DNA from: Desulfofustis sp. PB-SRB1
GTDB taxonomy: Bacteria; Desulfobacterota; Desulfobulbia; Desulfobulbales; Desulfocapsaceae
Length of the DNA: 64,000 nucleotides
Direction: 5' to 3'
Assembly (NCBI GenBank): GCA_016722945.1
Contig: JAEQMT010000023.1
Coordinates: 310,001-374,000 of the forward strand
The notes beneath the pieces were generated by a model that worked only from the letters and a program-made list of their open reading frames with translations, ran no database searches and had not been told where the DNA came from. Numbering within the stretch: the first letter of the stretch is position 1; every line of letters begins with the position of its first letter. The translations under genes were made by a program, and so were the position numbers. This document shows, one piece after another, positions 23,712-32,499 of the stretch.

Positions 23712-23897
23712 TTGGCAAAGAAATCATTGATTGCACGGGCGCGGCGCGAACCGAAATTTCGCGTGCGAAAGTATAACCGTTGTCCCCTGTGCGGGCGTCC
23801 ACGGGCATTTCTCAGGAAGTTCGGGGTGTGCCGCATTTGTTTTCGTACTCTGGTATCGCGTGGTGAGGTAACCGGAGTGACCAAGTCAAGCTGGTGA
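23712..23897 (+). CDS. rpsN: 30S ribosomal protein S14, zinc-binding type (type Z)
   Basis: A 61-residue S14 starting at TTG 23712. Two CxxC pairs (CPLC and CRIC, residues 24-27 and 40-43) mark the short zinc-binding form, in contrast to the 101-residue zinc-free S14 of the enterics. S14 helps assemble the 30S head late in the process. The TTG start is supported by ggagggtgag just upstream and by the family opening [11 protein letters not shown]. It lies between rplE and rpsH as in most spc operons. Confidence 0.96.
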   Translation: MAKKSLIARARREPKFRVRKYNRCPLCGRPRAFLRKFGVCRICFRTLVSRGEVTGVTKSSW

Positions 23898-23947
23898 TGC
23901 ATTATGGCGCCGGGTTTAATTCAAGAGGCTATTAAGGAGTCGTTGCT

Positions 23948-24346
23948 ATGTCGATGAGCGATCCCCTGGCTGATATGCTCACCAGGATACGAAACGCAAT
24001 CATGGCTCGTTTCGAGACGGTCGATATTCCCTGTTCGACCATCAAGGTCAACGTGGCGAAGGTATTGCGTGATGAGGGATATATCTCCGATTATCAGGTG
24101 CGTGATGAGGGGGTTCAGGGAACCTTGACCATCACCCTGAAATACTCCCCATCGGGAGAGTCGGTGATATCGGGAATCAAACGGGTCAGCAAGCCCGGCC
24201 TGCGCCGCTACGCCAAGGCACGAGAGATACCGGTCGTGCTCGAGGGACTGGGCATTGCCATTGTCTCAACTTCACAAGGGATTATCACCGACCAGACTGC
24301 CCGTCGACTCAACACCGGCGGCGAGGTTCTGTGTGAGGTCTGGTAG
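23948..24346 (+). CDS. rpsH: 30S ribosomal protein S8
   Basis: A 132-residue S8, starting MSMSDPLADMLTRIRNAIMA. S8 binds helix 21 of 16S rRNA and in E. coli represses the spc operon at the L5 message. The C-terminal GLGIAIVSTSQGIITDQTAR matches the family. A second ATG two codons downstream (23954) is an equally good start; the first is used because aaggagt (23934-23940) is well spaced from it. It precedes rplF by 24 bases. Confidence 0.96.
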   Translation: MSMSDPLADMLTRIRNAIMARFETVDIPCSTIKVNVAKVLRDEGYISDYQVRDEGVQGTLTITLKYSPSGESVISGIKRVSKPGLRRYAKAREIPVVLEGLGIAIVSTSQGIITDQTARRLNTGGEVLCEVW

Positions 24347-24370
24347 TGGTCGTTTAACGGGAGAATAGAG

Positions 24371-24910
24371 ATGTCACGCATTGGAAAAATGCCTATCGGT
24401 CTGCCGGCCGGGGTAAGTGTGGAAATAGACGGCCACAATATCTCGGTAACAGGCAAGAAAGGAAGCCTGAGCCGCACCATTCATCCGGATATTTCGGTGG
24501 AGTTGAAAGACAACGAAATTGTCGTCAACGGATTGGTGGAGAGCAAAAAGAATAAGGCGTTTCGCGGGTTGACCAGAACCCTGATAAACAACATGGTCAT
24601 TGGCGTTGATCAGGGATTTACCAAGGCGCTGGTCATCGAAGGGGTTGGCTATCGGGCGTCCATGTCGGGAACTGATCTTTCCCTAAACGTGGGATATTCG
24701 AACCCGGTGCAGTTCAGCCTTCCCGGTGAGGTGAAGGCGAGTGTTCAAAATAACACAAAGATTGTGCTCGAATCCATTGACAAGGAAATCCTCGGTTTAA
24801 CCGCCGCCAAGCTCAGAGCGGTGCGCAAGCCGGAACCTTACAAAGGTAAAGGAATTCGTTACGAGGGTGAGTACATTCAACGCAAGGCCGGCAAGACAGC
24901 GGCGAAGTAG
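24371..24910 (+). CDS. rplF: 50S ribosomal protein L6
   Basis: A 179-residue L6, starting MSRIGKMPIGLPAGVSVEID, made of two similar domains; the C-terminal one carries RKPEPYKGKGIRYEGEYIQR, the well-known L6 signature that binds the sarcin-ricin loop area. Length is normal (175-180). It lies between rpsH and rplR, with 41 bases before rplR. Confidence 0.97.
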   Translation: MSRIGKMPIGLPAGVSVEIDGHNISVTGKKGSLSRTIHPDISVELKDNEIVVNGLVESKKNKAFRGLTRTLINNMVIGVDQGFTKALVIEGVGYRASMSGTDLSLNVGYSNPVQFSLPGEVKASVQNNTKIVLESIDKEILGLTAAKLRAVRKPEPYKGKGIRYEGEYIQRKAGKTAAK

Positions 24911-24951
24911 GCTTTTAAACCAGAGAGGAAAAGGGCTGGGGGAAAAGGGTT

Positions 24952-25317
24952 ATGGCACGGACCAATCCACGATTTGTGGCGCGCTACAAGCGCGTTAAGC
25001 GAATCCGCAAAAATATTTTTGGAACCAGCGAACGCCCGCGATTACGGGTTTTCAAAAGCTGCAAACATACCTATGCTCAGATCATCGATGATCAGACGGG
25101 CGCCACCCTGGTGTCGATGTCCACGCTAGATAAGGAATTTACCAGCCAGGAAGAAACGGGAAAAACGGCCGCCGCCAAAGAAGTTGGTCTGGCAATTGCC
25201 AGGCGGGCACAGGCCGCGGGGATCAGCGCGGTTATTTTTGACCGGGGTGGCTACATCTATCACGGCCGCGTCAAGGCCTTGTCTGAGGGCGCCCGCGAGG
25301 GTGGTCTTGAATTTTAA
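24952..25317 (+). CDS. rplR: 50S ribosomal protein L18
   Basis: A 121-residue L18, starting [20 protein letters not shown], a basic N-terminal tail, then the globular fold with [20 protein letters not shown] and the C-terminal [21 protein letters not shown]18 brings 5S rRNA to the 50S subunit. The start ATG 24952 is preceded by a purine stretch (gggggaaaaggg). It is followed 23 bases later by rpsE. Confidence 0.97.
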   Translation: MARTNPRFVARYKRVKRIRKNIFGTSERPRLRVFKSCKHTYAQIIDDQTGATLVSMSTLDKEFTSQEETGKTAAAKEVGLAIARRAQAAGISAVIFDRGGYIYHGRVKALSEGAREGGLEF

Positions 25318-25340
25318 CTGGAGATAAACGGGGGTGCTTC

Positions 25341-25853
25341 TTGTCCGAGTTTAAGCGAGCGAAGAACGAGACGACCGAAGAGCTGATTGAAAAGATCGTC
25401 TACATCAACCGGGTTGCCAAGGTTGTCAAAGGCGGACGACGATTTTCTTTTAGCGCAATTGTTGTGGTTGGTGACGGCAACGGCAAAGTGGGCTATGGGC
25501 TGGGCAAGGCCAATCAGGTTCCCGAGGCCATTCGCAAGGGGATTGAGCGGGCGCGCAAGGACATGCGCCAGGTTTCACTGACCGCTATCTCCGTGCCCCA
25601 CACGATTATCGGCAATTACGGGGCCGGCCGGGTCCTGCTCAAGCCGGCATCGGCCGGTACCGGGGTGATTGCCGGTGGGCCGGTGCGCGCGGTTCTGGAG
25701 GCGGCGGGGGTACATAACATCCTCACCAAGTGTCTCGGCTCCAACAACCCGCACAACATGGTCAAGGCCACCCTGGACGGCTTGCGAAGGCTTCGTTCAC
25801 CGGAGAAGATAGCTGGCCTGCGGGGCAAGACAGTGGCCGAAATACGCGGTTGA
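25341..25853 (+). CDS. rpsE: 30S ribosomal protein S5
   Basis: A 170-residue S5 starting at TTG 25341. It has [19 protein letters not shown] and [20 protein letters not shown], the loop where spectinomycin-resistance and ram changes are known in other bacteria; the loop looks wild type. S5 lines the mRNA entry path with S3 and S4. The TTG is supported by the family opening SEFKRA and a nearby gggggtg; no ATG fits. It precedes rpmD. Confidence 0.95.
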   Translation: MSEFKRAKNETTEELIEKIVYINRVAKVVKGGRRFSFSAIVVVGDGNGKVGYGLGKANQVPEAIRKGIERARKDMRQVSLTAISVPHTIIGNYGAGRVLLKPASAGTGVIAGGPVRAVLEAAGVHNILTKCLGSNNPHNMVKATLDGLRRLRSPEKIAGLRGKTVAEIRG

Positions 25854-25897
25854 GCGGCATCCTGGATACATTGAATAACTACCAATAAGGTATCATT

Positions 25898-26080
25898 ATG
25901 GCCGACACCATCACCGTCACCCTTGTCAAAAGCGGGCTTGACAGCACAAAAAAGATTCAGGCGACGCTTACCGGGCTTGGCCTGACCAAAATGAATAAAA
26001 CGATTACCCGCAAAGACACCCCTGAAATAAGGGGGATGCTTGCCAAGGTAAGCCATTTGGTTCGGATCGAGGAGGCATAA
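25898..26080 (+). CDS. rpmD: 50S ribosomal protein L30
   Basis: A 60-residue L30, starting MADTITVTLVKSGLDSTKKI, with LGLTKMNKTITRKDTPEIRG and the C-terminal VSHLVRIEEA. It is the short bacterial form, lacking the extra C-terminal domain of archaeal L7. L30 lies on the outer face of the 50S subunit. A weak ribosome-binding site (aaggta) precedes ATG 25898. It ends one base before the rplO start codon, so the two are tightly coupled. Confidence 0.95.
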   Translation: MADTITVTLVKSGLDSTKKIQATLTGLGLTKMNKTITRKDTPEIRGMLAKVSHLVRIEEA

Positions 26081-26081
26081 C

Positions 26082-26528
26082 ATGTTGACACTTGCAAATC
26101 TCTCCCCCCAGCCCGGCTCACGGCATGCCAAGAAACGCATCGGCCGGGGTCCGGGTTCCGGTCACGGGAAAACGGCGGGTAAGGGACACAAGGGCGCCAG
26201 GGCACGCGCCGGTTTTAAATCAAAACCAGGATTTGAGGGCGGCCAGATGCCGCTGCAGCGACGCCTGCCGAAAAGAGGGTTTACCAACCCCTTCAAGCGC
26301 GTTTACGCCATTGTCAGTCTCACCCAGCTGGAGGAACGTTTTGCCGGTGGCCAGGAAATAACAAAAGAGCTGCTGGTTGCCGAAAACATAGTCAAAGGTG
26401 GTATGCCGGTTAAGATTCTTGCCAACGGTACGGTTTCAAAGCCTTTCACCGTCAAGGTGGAAAAGATCAGCGCACAGGCCAGGGTAATGATCGAAAAGGC
26501 CGGCGGCACCGTAGAAGAAGTCAGCTGA
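26082..26528 (+). CDS. rplO: 50S ribosomal protein L15
   Basis: A 148-residue L15, starting MLTLANLSPQPGSRHAKKRI, then the glycine- and arginine-rich extension GRGPGSGHGKTAGKGHKG, which threads into 23S rRNA, and GFEGGQMPLQRRLPKRGF. L15 is a late assembly protein near the exit tunnel. Length is normal (144-150). It is the last ribosomal gene before secY, and a terminator-like hairpin separates the two. Confidence 0.97.
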   Translation: MLTLANLSPQPGSRHAKKRIGRGPGSGHGKTAGKGHKGARARAGFKSKPGFEGGQMPLQRRLPKRGFTNPFKRVYAIVSLTQLEERFAGGQEITKELLVAENIVKGGMPVKILANGTVSKPFTVKVEKISAQARVMIEKAGGTVEEVS

Positions 26529-26562
26529 TTTTTTTCAGGCAGCGTTGTGGTAACTGCAACCA

Positions 26563-26588
26563 GGCCCCGGCTACGGGGCCGTTTTTTT
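26563..26588 (+). terminator. Hairpin with T run between rplO and secY
   Basis: GGCCCCG (26563-26569), a 4-base loop and the exact complement CGGGGCC (26574-26580) are followed by G and seven T (26582-26588), the form of a Rho-independent terminator. It sits only 14 bases before the secY start and may act as an attenuator inside the spc operon. Confidence 0.8.
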
Positions 26589-26602
26589 ACTAGGACAATC
26601 CC

Positions 26603-27907
26603 ATGAGCGGATTACGAAGTGCTGTCCAGATACCGGAGTTGCGCAAGCGGGTGTTTTTTACCCTTGCCATGCTGGCCGTTTACCGGATCGGTGTGCAGGT
26701 ACCGACCCCGGGGGTTAACAGCGAGGCGCTGGCGCAATACCTTCAGCAGACCGCCGGTAACCTCTACGGCATGTTCAACATGTTCTCAGGCGGCGCCCTG
26801 GAGCAGTTCTCTATTTTCGCGCTGGGCATCATGCCCTATATCAGTGCGTCGATTATCATGAATCTGCTCACCGTGGTCATCCCGCAGTTGGAAACCCTGA
26901 AAAAAGAGGGCGAAGCGGGACGTCGCAAGATTACCCAGTATACGCGCTACGGAACCATTGGTTTGAGCGTCATTCAAGGATCGTTTATTGCCATCGGGCT
27001 GGAGAGCGCGGTGGGTCCAAATAATGAGATGATCGTCTTAAACCCCGGGTTGCAGTTTAAACTCATGACGGTCCTCACCCTTACCTCCGGTACCGCCTTT
27101 CTCATGTGGCTGGGTGAACAGATCACCGAGCGCGGGGTGGGCAACGGCATTTCTCTTATCATCTTTGCGGGTATCGTGGCGGGGGTGCCGGCCGCCATCG
27201 TCAACTCGGTGCAGCTGGTGCGGGCGGATGAGATTCAACTCTTCTATGTGCCTTTCATCGTTATCATGATGCTCGCGGTTATCGGATTTATCGTCTATTG
27301 CGAGACCGCCCAGCGCCGTATTCCGATCAGCTACGCCAAGCGCGTCGTGGGGCGGCGGGTCTATGGCGGGCAAAGCTCCCATCTGCCGCTGAAAATCAAC
27401 GTATCAGGGGTGATTCCGCCGATTTTTGCCTCCTCGATCATGATTTTTCCCACCACCATCGGTAACTTCATTCAAATCGACTGGGTACAGCGGGCATCGG
27501 CCGCGATGTCACCCGGAACAGTCTATTATTACATCTGTTTCGTAGTCCTGATTGTTTTCTTCTGTTTCTTCTATGCCGCTATTCAGTTCAAGCCTGATGA
27601 CGTGGCCGAAAACCTCAAGAAAAACGGCGGTTATATTCCCGGTATCCGGCCGGGCAAAAAAACCGCGGAGTTTATTGATAAGATCCTTACCCGGTTGACC
27701 GTGATCGGCGCCATCTATCTCAGCTTCATCTGCGTCTTGCCGACGATTCTCATATCGTATCTGAACCTGCCCTTTTATTTTGGCGGCACCGCCCTGCTCA
27801 TCGTGGTCGGGGTGGGGATCGATACCATCTCGCAGATCGAGTCTCACCTCGTGATGAGAAACTATGAGGGGTTCATGAAGCAGGGGAGAATCAGGGGGAG
27901 GAGGTAA
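26603..27907 (+). CDS. secY: Preprotein translocase subunit SecY
   Basis: A 434-residue SecY, the channel of the Sec translocon, with ten predicted membrane helices. The N-terminus ELRKRVFFTLAMLAVYRIG, the plug region near YLQQTAGNLYGMFNMFSGGA, and the fifth cytoplasmic loop with QFKPDDVAENLKKNGGYIPG all match. Length is within the family range (430-445). It lies between rplO and map, the conserved spc tail. Two bases separate its stop from the map start. It partners with SecE at 1035-1280. Confidence 0.98.
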   Translation: MSGLRSAVQIPELRKRVFFTLAMLAVYRIGVQVPTPGVNSEALAQYLQQTAGNLYGMFNMFSGGALEQFSIFALGIMPYISASIIMNLLTVVIPQLETLKKEGEAGRRKITQYTRYGTIGLSVIQGSFIAIGLESAVGPNNEMIVLNPGLQFKLMTVLTLTSGTAFLMWLGEQITERGVGNGISLIIFAGIVAGVPAAIVNSVQLVRADEIQLFYVPFIVIMMLAVIGFIVYCETAQRRIPISYAKRVVGRRVYGGQSSHLPLKINVSGVIPPIFASSIMIFPTTIGNFIQIDWVQRASAAMSPGTVYYYICFVVLIVFFCFFYAAIQFKPDDVAENLKKNGGYIPGIRPGKKTAEFIDKILTRLTVIGAIYLSFICVLPTILISYLNLPFYFGGTALLIVVGVGIDTISQIESHLVMRNYEGFMKQGRIRGRR

Positions 27908-27909
27908 CG

Positions 27910-28722
27910 GTGGGCGGTGCGGCACAAGGCCCATCAGCAAAAAATATCACGATCAAGACTCGTGATGAGATCCAGATCATGGCCGCGGCCAACCAGATCG
28001 TCGCCGAGGTTCTGGTGATGCTGGAAGATGCGGTGGAACCAGGAATCACCACCTACGATCTGGACGGGATGGCTCAGTCGTTGTGTGAAAAAAGAGGGGC
28101 AAAGCCGGCGTTCAAGGGCTACCGGGGCTTTCCGGCGAGCCTGTGCGTATCGATCAACGAACAGGTAGTGCACGGCATCCCATCGCGGAAACGCAAACTG
28201 AAGAAAGGCGATATTGTCTCCTTTGACTTCGGCACCATTTATCAGGGGTATTTCGGCGACTCAGCCATTTCCGTTGCGGTGGGACGCATCGACGATGAGA
28301 AAAAACGGCTGCTTGCGGTTACCGAAGCATCGTTGATGGCGGCGATAGAGCAGATCAGACCGGGCAACCGGATAGCCGACATCGGAGCCGCCGTTCAGGG
28401 CTACGTCGAACAACACGGGTTTTCCGTGGTACGCCAGTTTGTCGGGCACGGCATCGGCGCCACCCTGCACGAGGGGCCGGAAATACCTAATTTCGTGCAG
28501 CAGGGATCCAGCCCTCGTCTGCGTGAAGGCATGGTGGTTGCCGTTGAGCCCATGGTGAATGTGGGCACCGCGCAGGTGAAAGTTCTTGCTGACGGCTGGA
28601 CGGTGGTAACTCAGGACGGCAGACCGTCCGCCCATTTCGAGCACTCAATCGCGGTCACTGAAGATGGGCCGAGGATATTGAGCAGTCGTGAGAAATTTGT
28701 TGTGGAAGCTAAAATTGCTTAA
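27910..28722 (+). CDS. map: Methionine aminopeptidase, type I
   Basis: A 270-residue enzyme that removes the initiator methionine from new proteins. The five metal ligands of the pita-bread fold are present: Asp in IVSFDFG, Asp in YFGDSA, His in QFVGHGIGATLHEGP, Glu in VVAVEPMVN and Glu in AHFEHSIAV. Start is GTG at 27910, just after the secY stop; it adds about ten residues compared with the shortest type I enzymes, and an internal start cannot be excluded. It lacks the type II insertion. It follows secY as in many bacteria and precedes infA. Confidence 0.95.
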   Translation: MGGAAQGPSAKNITIKTRDEIQIMAAANQIVAEVLVMLEDAVEPGITTYDLDGMAQSLCEKRGAKPAFKGYRGFPASLCVSINEQVVHGIPSRKRKLKKGDIVSFDFGTIYQGYFGDSAISVAVGRIDDEKKRLLAVTEASLMAAIEQIRPGNRIADIGAAVQGYVEQHGFSVVRQFVGHGIGATLHEGPEIPNFVQQGSSPRLREGMVVAVEPMVNVGTAQVKVLADGWTVVTQDGRPSAHFEHSIAVTEDGPRILSSREKFVVEAKIA

Positions 28723-28746
28723 CTTTTTTTAAATATTGATTATAAT
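28719..28746 (+). promoter_or_regulatory. Candidate promoter before infA
   Basis: A perfect TATAAT (28741-28746) follows a four-of-six -35 match TTAACT (28719-28724) with 16 bases between, in an AT-rich stretch that contrasts with its surroundings. It overlaps the end of map and would serve infA-rpmJ-rpsMKD. Confidence 0.45.
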
Positions 28747-28785
28747 AATAGATTTTGCGAATAATGTTCACACGGGGAAGCAAAC

Positions 28786-29022
28786 GTGGCCAAGGAAGAA
28801 GCGATCGAGGTTGAGGGAACGATAATAGAGCCGTTGCCCAATGCGATGTTCAAGGTCGAATTGGACAACGGTCATCAGGTGTTGGCCCATATTTCCGGCA
28901 AAATGAGAATGCACTACATTAAAATTCTGCCGGGTGATCGGGTAACCATCGAATTGTCGCCCTATGACCTCACGCGCGGGCGCGTAACGTTTCGGGCCAA
29001 GGGCGAAAAGAGGAGGAAGTAG
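28786..29022 (+). CDS. infA: Translation initiation factor IF-1
   Basis: A 78-residue OB-fold protein starting at GTG 28786 ([20 protein letters not shown]), with [20 protein letters not shown] and [17 protein letters not shown] at the C-terminus. IF-1 blocks the A site during initiation and supports IF-2 and IF-3. It is a little longer than the usual 72 residues because of a basic tail. ggggaag lies before the start codon. It lies between map and rpmJ, the order seen in many spc/alpha junctions. Confidence 0.96.
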   Translation: MAKEEAIEVEGTIIEPLPNAMFKVELDNGHQVLAHISGKMRMHYIKILPGDRVTIELSPYDLTRGRVTFRAKGEKRRK

Positions 29023-29023
29023 C

Positions 29024-29137
29024 ATGAAGGTGCGTTCGTCGGTAAAAAAAATATGCAGTGACTGCAAGGTCTACAGACGCCACGGGGTGACCCGTGTTTC
29101 TTGTAAGATTAAAAAACATAAGCAACGACAGGGATAA
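29024..29137 (+). CDS. rpmJ: 50S ribosomal protein L36
   Basis: A 37-residue protein starting [19 protein letters not shown] and ending in the family signature KKHKQRQG. The zinc ligands Cys11, Cys14, Cys27 and His32 are all present, so this is the C+ form. L36 is the smallest 50S protein and helps fold 23S rRNA domains II and VI. Its ATG comes one base after the infA stop, and aggaggaag upstream serves as ribosome-binding site within the end of infA. Confidence 0.96.
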   Translation: MKVRSSVKKICSDCKVYRRHGVTRVSCKIKKHKQRQG

Positions 29138-29190
29138 CCATTTCTGATTTGGCTGCTTTGGCAACCATTTTGCGCGGGTGAGAAAGAACT

Positions 29191-29556
29191 ATGGCACGTA
29201 TTGCTGGAGTCGACCTTCCTAAAAACAAGCACTTGGATCGGGCGCTTACCTACATTTTCGGGATTGGCCTGTCCACCGCCCACAAGATTCTTGATACCGT
29301 CGATTTACCTTACACCATGAACAGCGATGACCTCAGCGGAGAGGATGTCAATCGAATTCGTAAGGTTATTGAAAATGATTTCGTGGTGGAAGGCGATTTG
29401 CGCCGGGAAGTCTCCATGGATATCAAACGGCTGATGGATCTCGGGTGTTACCGGGGACGGCGTCACCGCATGGGGCTGCCGGTTCGCGGCCAAAGCACCA
29501 AAACCAATGCCCGGACGCGCAAGGGACCGCGCCGGGGAGCGGTAAAACGAAAATAA
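29191..29556 (+). CDS. rpsM: 30S ribosomal protein S13
   Basis: A 121-residue S13, starting [20 protein letters not shown], with [14 protein letters not shown] and the C-terminal [18 protein letters not shown] that contacts P-site tRNA. S13 forms the bridges between the 30S head and the 50S subunit. Length is within the family range (115-125). It opens the alpha part after rpmJ and precedes rpsK. Confidence 0.97.
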   Translation: MARIAGVDLPKNKHLDRALTYIFGIGLSTAHKILDTVDLPYTMNSDDLSGEDVNRIRKVIENDFVVEGDLRREVSMDIKRLMDLGCYRGRRHRMGLPVRGQSTKTNARTRKGPRRGAVKRK

Positions 29557-29580
29557 CCTCTGCTATCGGTTACCCATATT

Positions 29581-29976
29581 ATGGCTGTCAAAAAAAGTGA
29601 GACAAAATCAAGACGCAAGGTGGCGAAGAACATTCCGGAAGGAATTGTTCATATCTATTCCACTTTCAACAATACGGTGGTCACCGTCTCCGACAAACAG
29701 GGTGCGGTAATTTCCTGGTGCAGTGCTGGTGTCCTCGGGTTCAAGGGGTCGCGTAAATCCACCCCGTTTGCCGCCCAGAATGCGGTGGCGGATGCCATCA
29801 AAAAGGCAACCGACCAGGGACTGAAGAAAGTTGAGGTCAAGGTCAAGGGGCCCGGGCCGGGGCGCGAGGCGGCTCTCAGAGCACTGGTCAGCACCGGACT
29901 TGAGGTGACCCGAATATACGACGTGACCCCAATTCCCCATAACGGCTGCAAACCCCCGAAACGGCGCCGCGTATAA
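29581..29976 (+). CDS. rpsK: 30S ribosomal protein S11
   Basis: A 131-residue S11, a platform protein near the mRNA exit. It carries [20 protein letters not shown] and the C-terminal [18 protein letters not shown], the classic S11 ending whose arginine-rich tail binds 16S rRNA. Length is normal. It follows rpsM by 24 bases; no clear ribosome-binding site is seen in the short gap, so translation may be coupled to rpsM. Confidence 0.97.
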   Translation: MAVKKSETKSRRKVAKNIPEGIVHIYSTFNNTVVTVSDKQGAVISWCSAGVLGFKGSRKSTPFAAQNAVADAIKKATDQGLKKVEVKVKGPGPGREAALRALVSTGLEVTRIYDVTPIPHNGCKPPKRRRV

Positions 29977-30030
29977 TAGCGGTGGCGGCTGGAACAGGCA
30001 AACTAATAGATAGATAAGCGGAGGAACAAG

Positions 30031-30660
30031 TTGGCTCGAGATACTGGTGCTTCATGTCGGCGTTGCCGGCGCGAGGGATTGAAGCTGTTTCTTAAAGGAG
30101 ATCGGTGCTACTCCGATAAGTGCTCCTTTGAGAGAAGGGCTTACGCGCCCGGTCAACATGGCCAGGCACGATTCAAAAAACAATCCGATTATGCGATTCA
30201 GCTGCGTGAAAAGCAAAAGGTAAAAACAATGTACGGTATGCTTGAAGCGCAATTTCAGCAATATTTTCAAAAGGCGGACCGACAGCGTGGGGTAACCGGC
30301 GAAAATCTGCTCATCATGCTGGAGCGCCGGCTCGACAACGCGATTTTTCGCATGGGGTTTGCCTCCTCGAGAAATCAGGCGCGACAGTTTGTCCGCCACA
30401 AACATGTTCTGGTGAATGGGCGAAAGGTCAATATTCCCTCATTTCTCGTTTCAGTTGGCGATGAAATAACGATCAAGGAAAAGAGCCGTGCCAACGCGCA
30501 GATCAATGACAACCTCGAAGCGGTTGAGCGGCGCGGGATCCCAAGCTGGATAGAGCTTGACAAGAACAGCTATCGGGCAACCATCAAGACACTGCCGAAT
30601 AGAGAAGAGTTGACGATGCCGATTCAGGAGCAGCTGATTGTTGAATTGTGCTCCAAATAG
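30031..30660 (+). CDS. rpsD: 30S ribosomal protein S4 (zinc-binding form)
   Basis: A 209-residue S4 starting at TTG 30031, with aggag upstream (30021-30026 region). The four N-terminal cysteines (Cys9, Cys12, Cys26, Cys31) form the C+ zinc site. The S4 RNA-binding domain follows ([20 protein letters not shown], then [17 protein letters not shown]). S4 starts 30S assembly and in enterics represses the alpha operon. A 289-base gap with a family B repeat separates it from rpoA, an unusual interruption. Confidence 0.96.
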   Translation: MARDTGASCRRCRREGLKLFLKGDRCYSDKCSFERRAYAPGQHGQARFKKQSDYAIQLREKQKVKTMYGMLEAQFQQYFQKADRQRGVTGENLLIMLERRLDNAIFRMGFASSRNQARQFVRHKHVLVNGRKVNIPSFLVSVGDEITIKEKSRANAQINDNLEAVERRGIPSWIELDKNSYRATIKTLPNREELTMPIQEQLIVELCSK

Positions 30661-30672
30661 TTGAGAATATAA

Positions 30673-30813
30673 GGGACTTTGAAAAGTGAGAATGGTCGTT
30701 CAAGATCGAGTCGCTAGGGAGATGTTTCCGCGGGCAACCACCTGATATTGCCAGGATAACATTTTTTGAGCACCAAAGAGGTTGGGCGAAAAGGCCATTT
30801 TGCAAGGTTCCCC
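30673..30813 (+). repeat. Family B inverted-repeat element, copy 1 (between rpsD and rpoA)
   Basis: About 141 bases with imperfect terminal inverted repeats: left GGGACTTTGAAAAGT (30673-30687), right end reading GGGGAACCTTGCAAAAT on the opposite strand. The interior, notably the second half (gatattgccaggataaca, then gaggttgggcgaaaaggcc), is nearly the same as at 34584-34723. No open frame of interest. Confidence 0.75.
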
Positions 30814-30949
30814 ATAAGATTAATCGCTATTTTCGAGGCAGTCCACATACCATCGCAGCACGCTGATGGCGTGCCGGCAGGTGGAGTAGCCTGTTTCCCG
30901 CCCCATCGTAATGGCGGTCAATTTCACAAACCGTAGACAAAGGAACGAG
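30814..30949 (+). other. Gap between family B repeat and rpoA
   Basis: The remaining 136 bases before rpoA hold a 6-bp hairpin GCACGC/GCGTGC (30862-30878) without a T run, and the rpoA ribosome-binding site (aaagga, about 30939-30944). No gene or clear promoter seen. Confidence 0.4.
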
Positions 30950-31987
30950 ATGACTCAAGCGGCCAGCGATAAGATACCGTTTTACCGGAATTGGCATGAG
31001 CTTATTACGCCTGAAAAACTCGACATAGAGAAGCAAGGCCATTCCAGGTCGTATGCCAAGATTGTCTGCCAGCCGCTGGAGCGGGGCTTTGCCGCCACCA
31101 TCGGTAACTCGCTCAGGCGGATCCTGCTCTCCTCAATCCAGGGAGCAGCCATCACCTCAATCAAGATCGAGGGCGCCCTGCATGAGTTCACTACGCTCAA
31201 GGATGTGATGGAGGATGTCAGTGAGATCATCCTCAATGTCAAGCAGGTGCGGATAAAGCTCAACCGGCCGGAACCACAGAAGATATCAATTGAAAAGAAA
31301 GGACCGGGCACGGTTACCGCACAAGACATCACCCCCTCGGCCGGCGTGGAAGTGATGAATCCGGAACAGGTAATCTGCACCCTGACCGGTGACTCACAAT
31401 TTTCAGCTGAAATGACGGTGGAGTGGGGTAAGGGATATCTGCCCGCCGAGCGTCAGGAAAAAGAAGAGCTTACCATCGGCCAGATTCCCATCGATGCGAT
31501 CTTTTCACCAATCAAACGCATGCAGTATGTTGTCTCCCAGGCCCGGGTCGGGCAACAGACCGACTACGATAAGCTGAGCATGGAAGTCGAAACGGACGGC
31601 AGTGTCGCCCCTGAAGATGCCGTTGCTTTTGCCGCCAAGATCCTCAAGGAACAGCTCACCATTTTTATCAATTTCAGTGAGGAAGTTGCCGAACCTGATT
31701 TGGATGATGGCGAAAACGGCGAGATCAGCCCGCCCAATCCCTACCTGGACAAGCCGGTGGAAGATCTCGAGCTTTCAGTTCGTTCGGCCAATTGCCTGAA
31801 AAACGCCGAGATTTACTTTATCGGTGATCTGGCCCAGAAAACCGACCAGGAAATGCTTAAAACCAAGAATTTTGGCAGAAAGTCGCTCAACGAAATCAAG
31901 ACCCTGCTTTCTGAGATGGGGCTGACCCTGGGAATGAAATTTGACAACTGGATTCGTCCGGAGATTCCGGAACAGAAAGAGCAATAA
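30950..31987 (+). CDS. rpoA: DNA-directed RNA polymerase subunit alpha
   Basis: A 345-residue alpha subunit. The N-terminal domain (about residues 1-235) has the dimer and beta-binding segments [20 protein letters not shown] and the loop near GKGYLPAE; the C-terminal domain (about 265-335, [20 protein letters not shown] and [12 protein letters not shown]) binds UP elements and activators. Start ATG 30950 is chosen over an in-frame ATG at 30911 because aaaggaacgag lies just before it. It lies between rpsD and rplQ as usual. Confidence 0.97.
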   Translation: MTQAASDKIPFYRNWHELITPEKLDIEKQGHSRSYAKIVCQPLERGFAATIGNSLRRILLSSIQGAAITSIKIEGALHEFTTLKDVMEDVSEIILNVKQVRIKLNRPEPQKISIEKKGPGTVTAQDITPSAGVEVMNPEQVICTLTGDSQFSAEMTVEWGKGYLPAERQEKEELTIGQIPIDAIFSPIKRMQYVVSQARVGQQTDYDKLSMEVETDGSVAPEDAVAFAAKILKEQLTIFINFSEEVAEPDLDDGENGEISPPNPYLDKPVEDLELSVRSANCLKNAEIYFIGDLAQKTDQEMLKTKNFGRKSLNEIKTLLSEMGLTLGMKFDNWIRPEIPEQKEQ

Positions 31988-32020
31988 GCATTATTTTACC
32001 ATAGTGACGAGGAAGCGGCC

Positions 32021-32410
32021 ATGAGACACGGAAAATCGGGAAGAAAATTGGGCCGAAACAGCTCGCATCGGCAAGCCATGTTCAGAAATATGGTTACCTC
32101 ACTGTTTGAGCATGAGCGCATTGTTACCACCGAGCAGCGGGCCAAGGAAGTCCGCCCCATCGCCGAGAAGATGATCACCCTCGCCAAGCGTGGTGATCTG
32201 CACGCCCGTCGCCAGGCTCTGAGCTATATCCGCAGCAAATCCGTGGTGGCCAAATTGTTTGATGAGATCAGCGACCAATACGCCGACCGGGCCGGTGGCT
32301 ACACCCGCATTATCCGCACCGGAACCCGCCGCGGCGACGCCGCTCCCATGGCCATTATAGAGCTGGTTGAATACCAGGAAGATCTGGGCGAAGAAGCAGA
32401 GGATAGCTAA
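32021..32410 (+). CDS. rplQ: 50S ribosomal protein L17
   Basis: A 129-residue L17, starting [20 protein letters not shown], the standard opening, with [20 protein letters not shown] and [21 protein letters not shown]17 lies near the peptide tunnel exit on the solvent side. The C-terminal tail is short and acidic ([10 protein letters not shown]). It is the last gene of the long ribosomal run and a strong terminator follows at 32449. Confidence 0.97.
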   Translation: MRHGKSGRKLGRNSSHRQAMFRNMVTSLFEHERIVTTEQRAKEVRPIAEKMITLAKRGDLHARRQALSYIRSKSVVAKLFDEISDQYADRAGGYTRIIRTGTRRGDAAPMAIIELVEYQEDLGEEAEDS

Positions 32411-32448
32411 ACGCCCGGCCAGTGGGCCTGATGCATTACAGAATGTAG

Positions 32449-32485
32449 GGCTGATCCGGTTGTGTGCCGGGTCAGCCTTTTTTTT
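32449..32485 (+). terminator. Rho-independent terminator ending the S10-spc-alpha run
   Basis: An 11-bp stem, GGCTGATCCGG (32449-32459) with CCGGGTCAGCC (32467-32477) and one G-T pair, encloses a 7-base loop and is followed by eight T (32478-32485). It lies 38 bases after the rplQ stop. Confidence 0.92.
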
Positions 32486-32499
32486 GCCGCTACGAAGGT

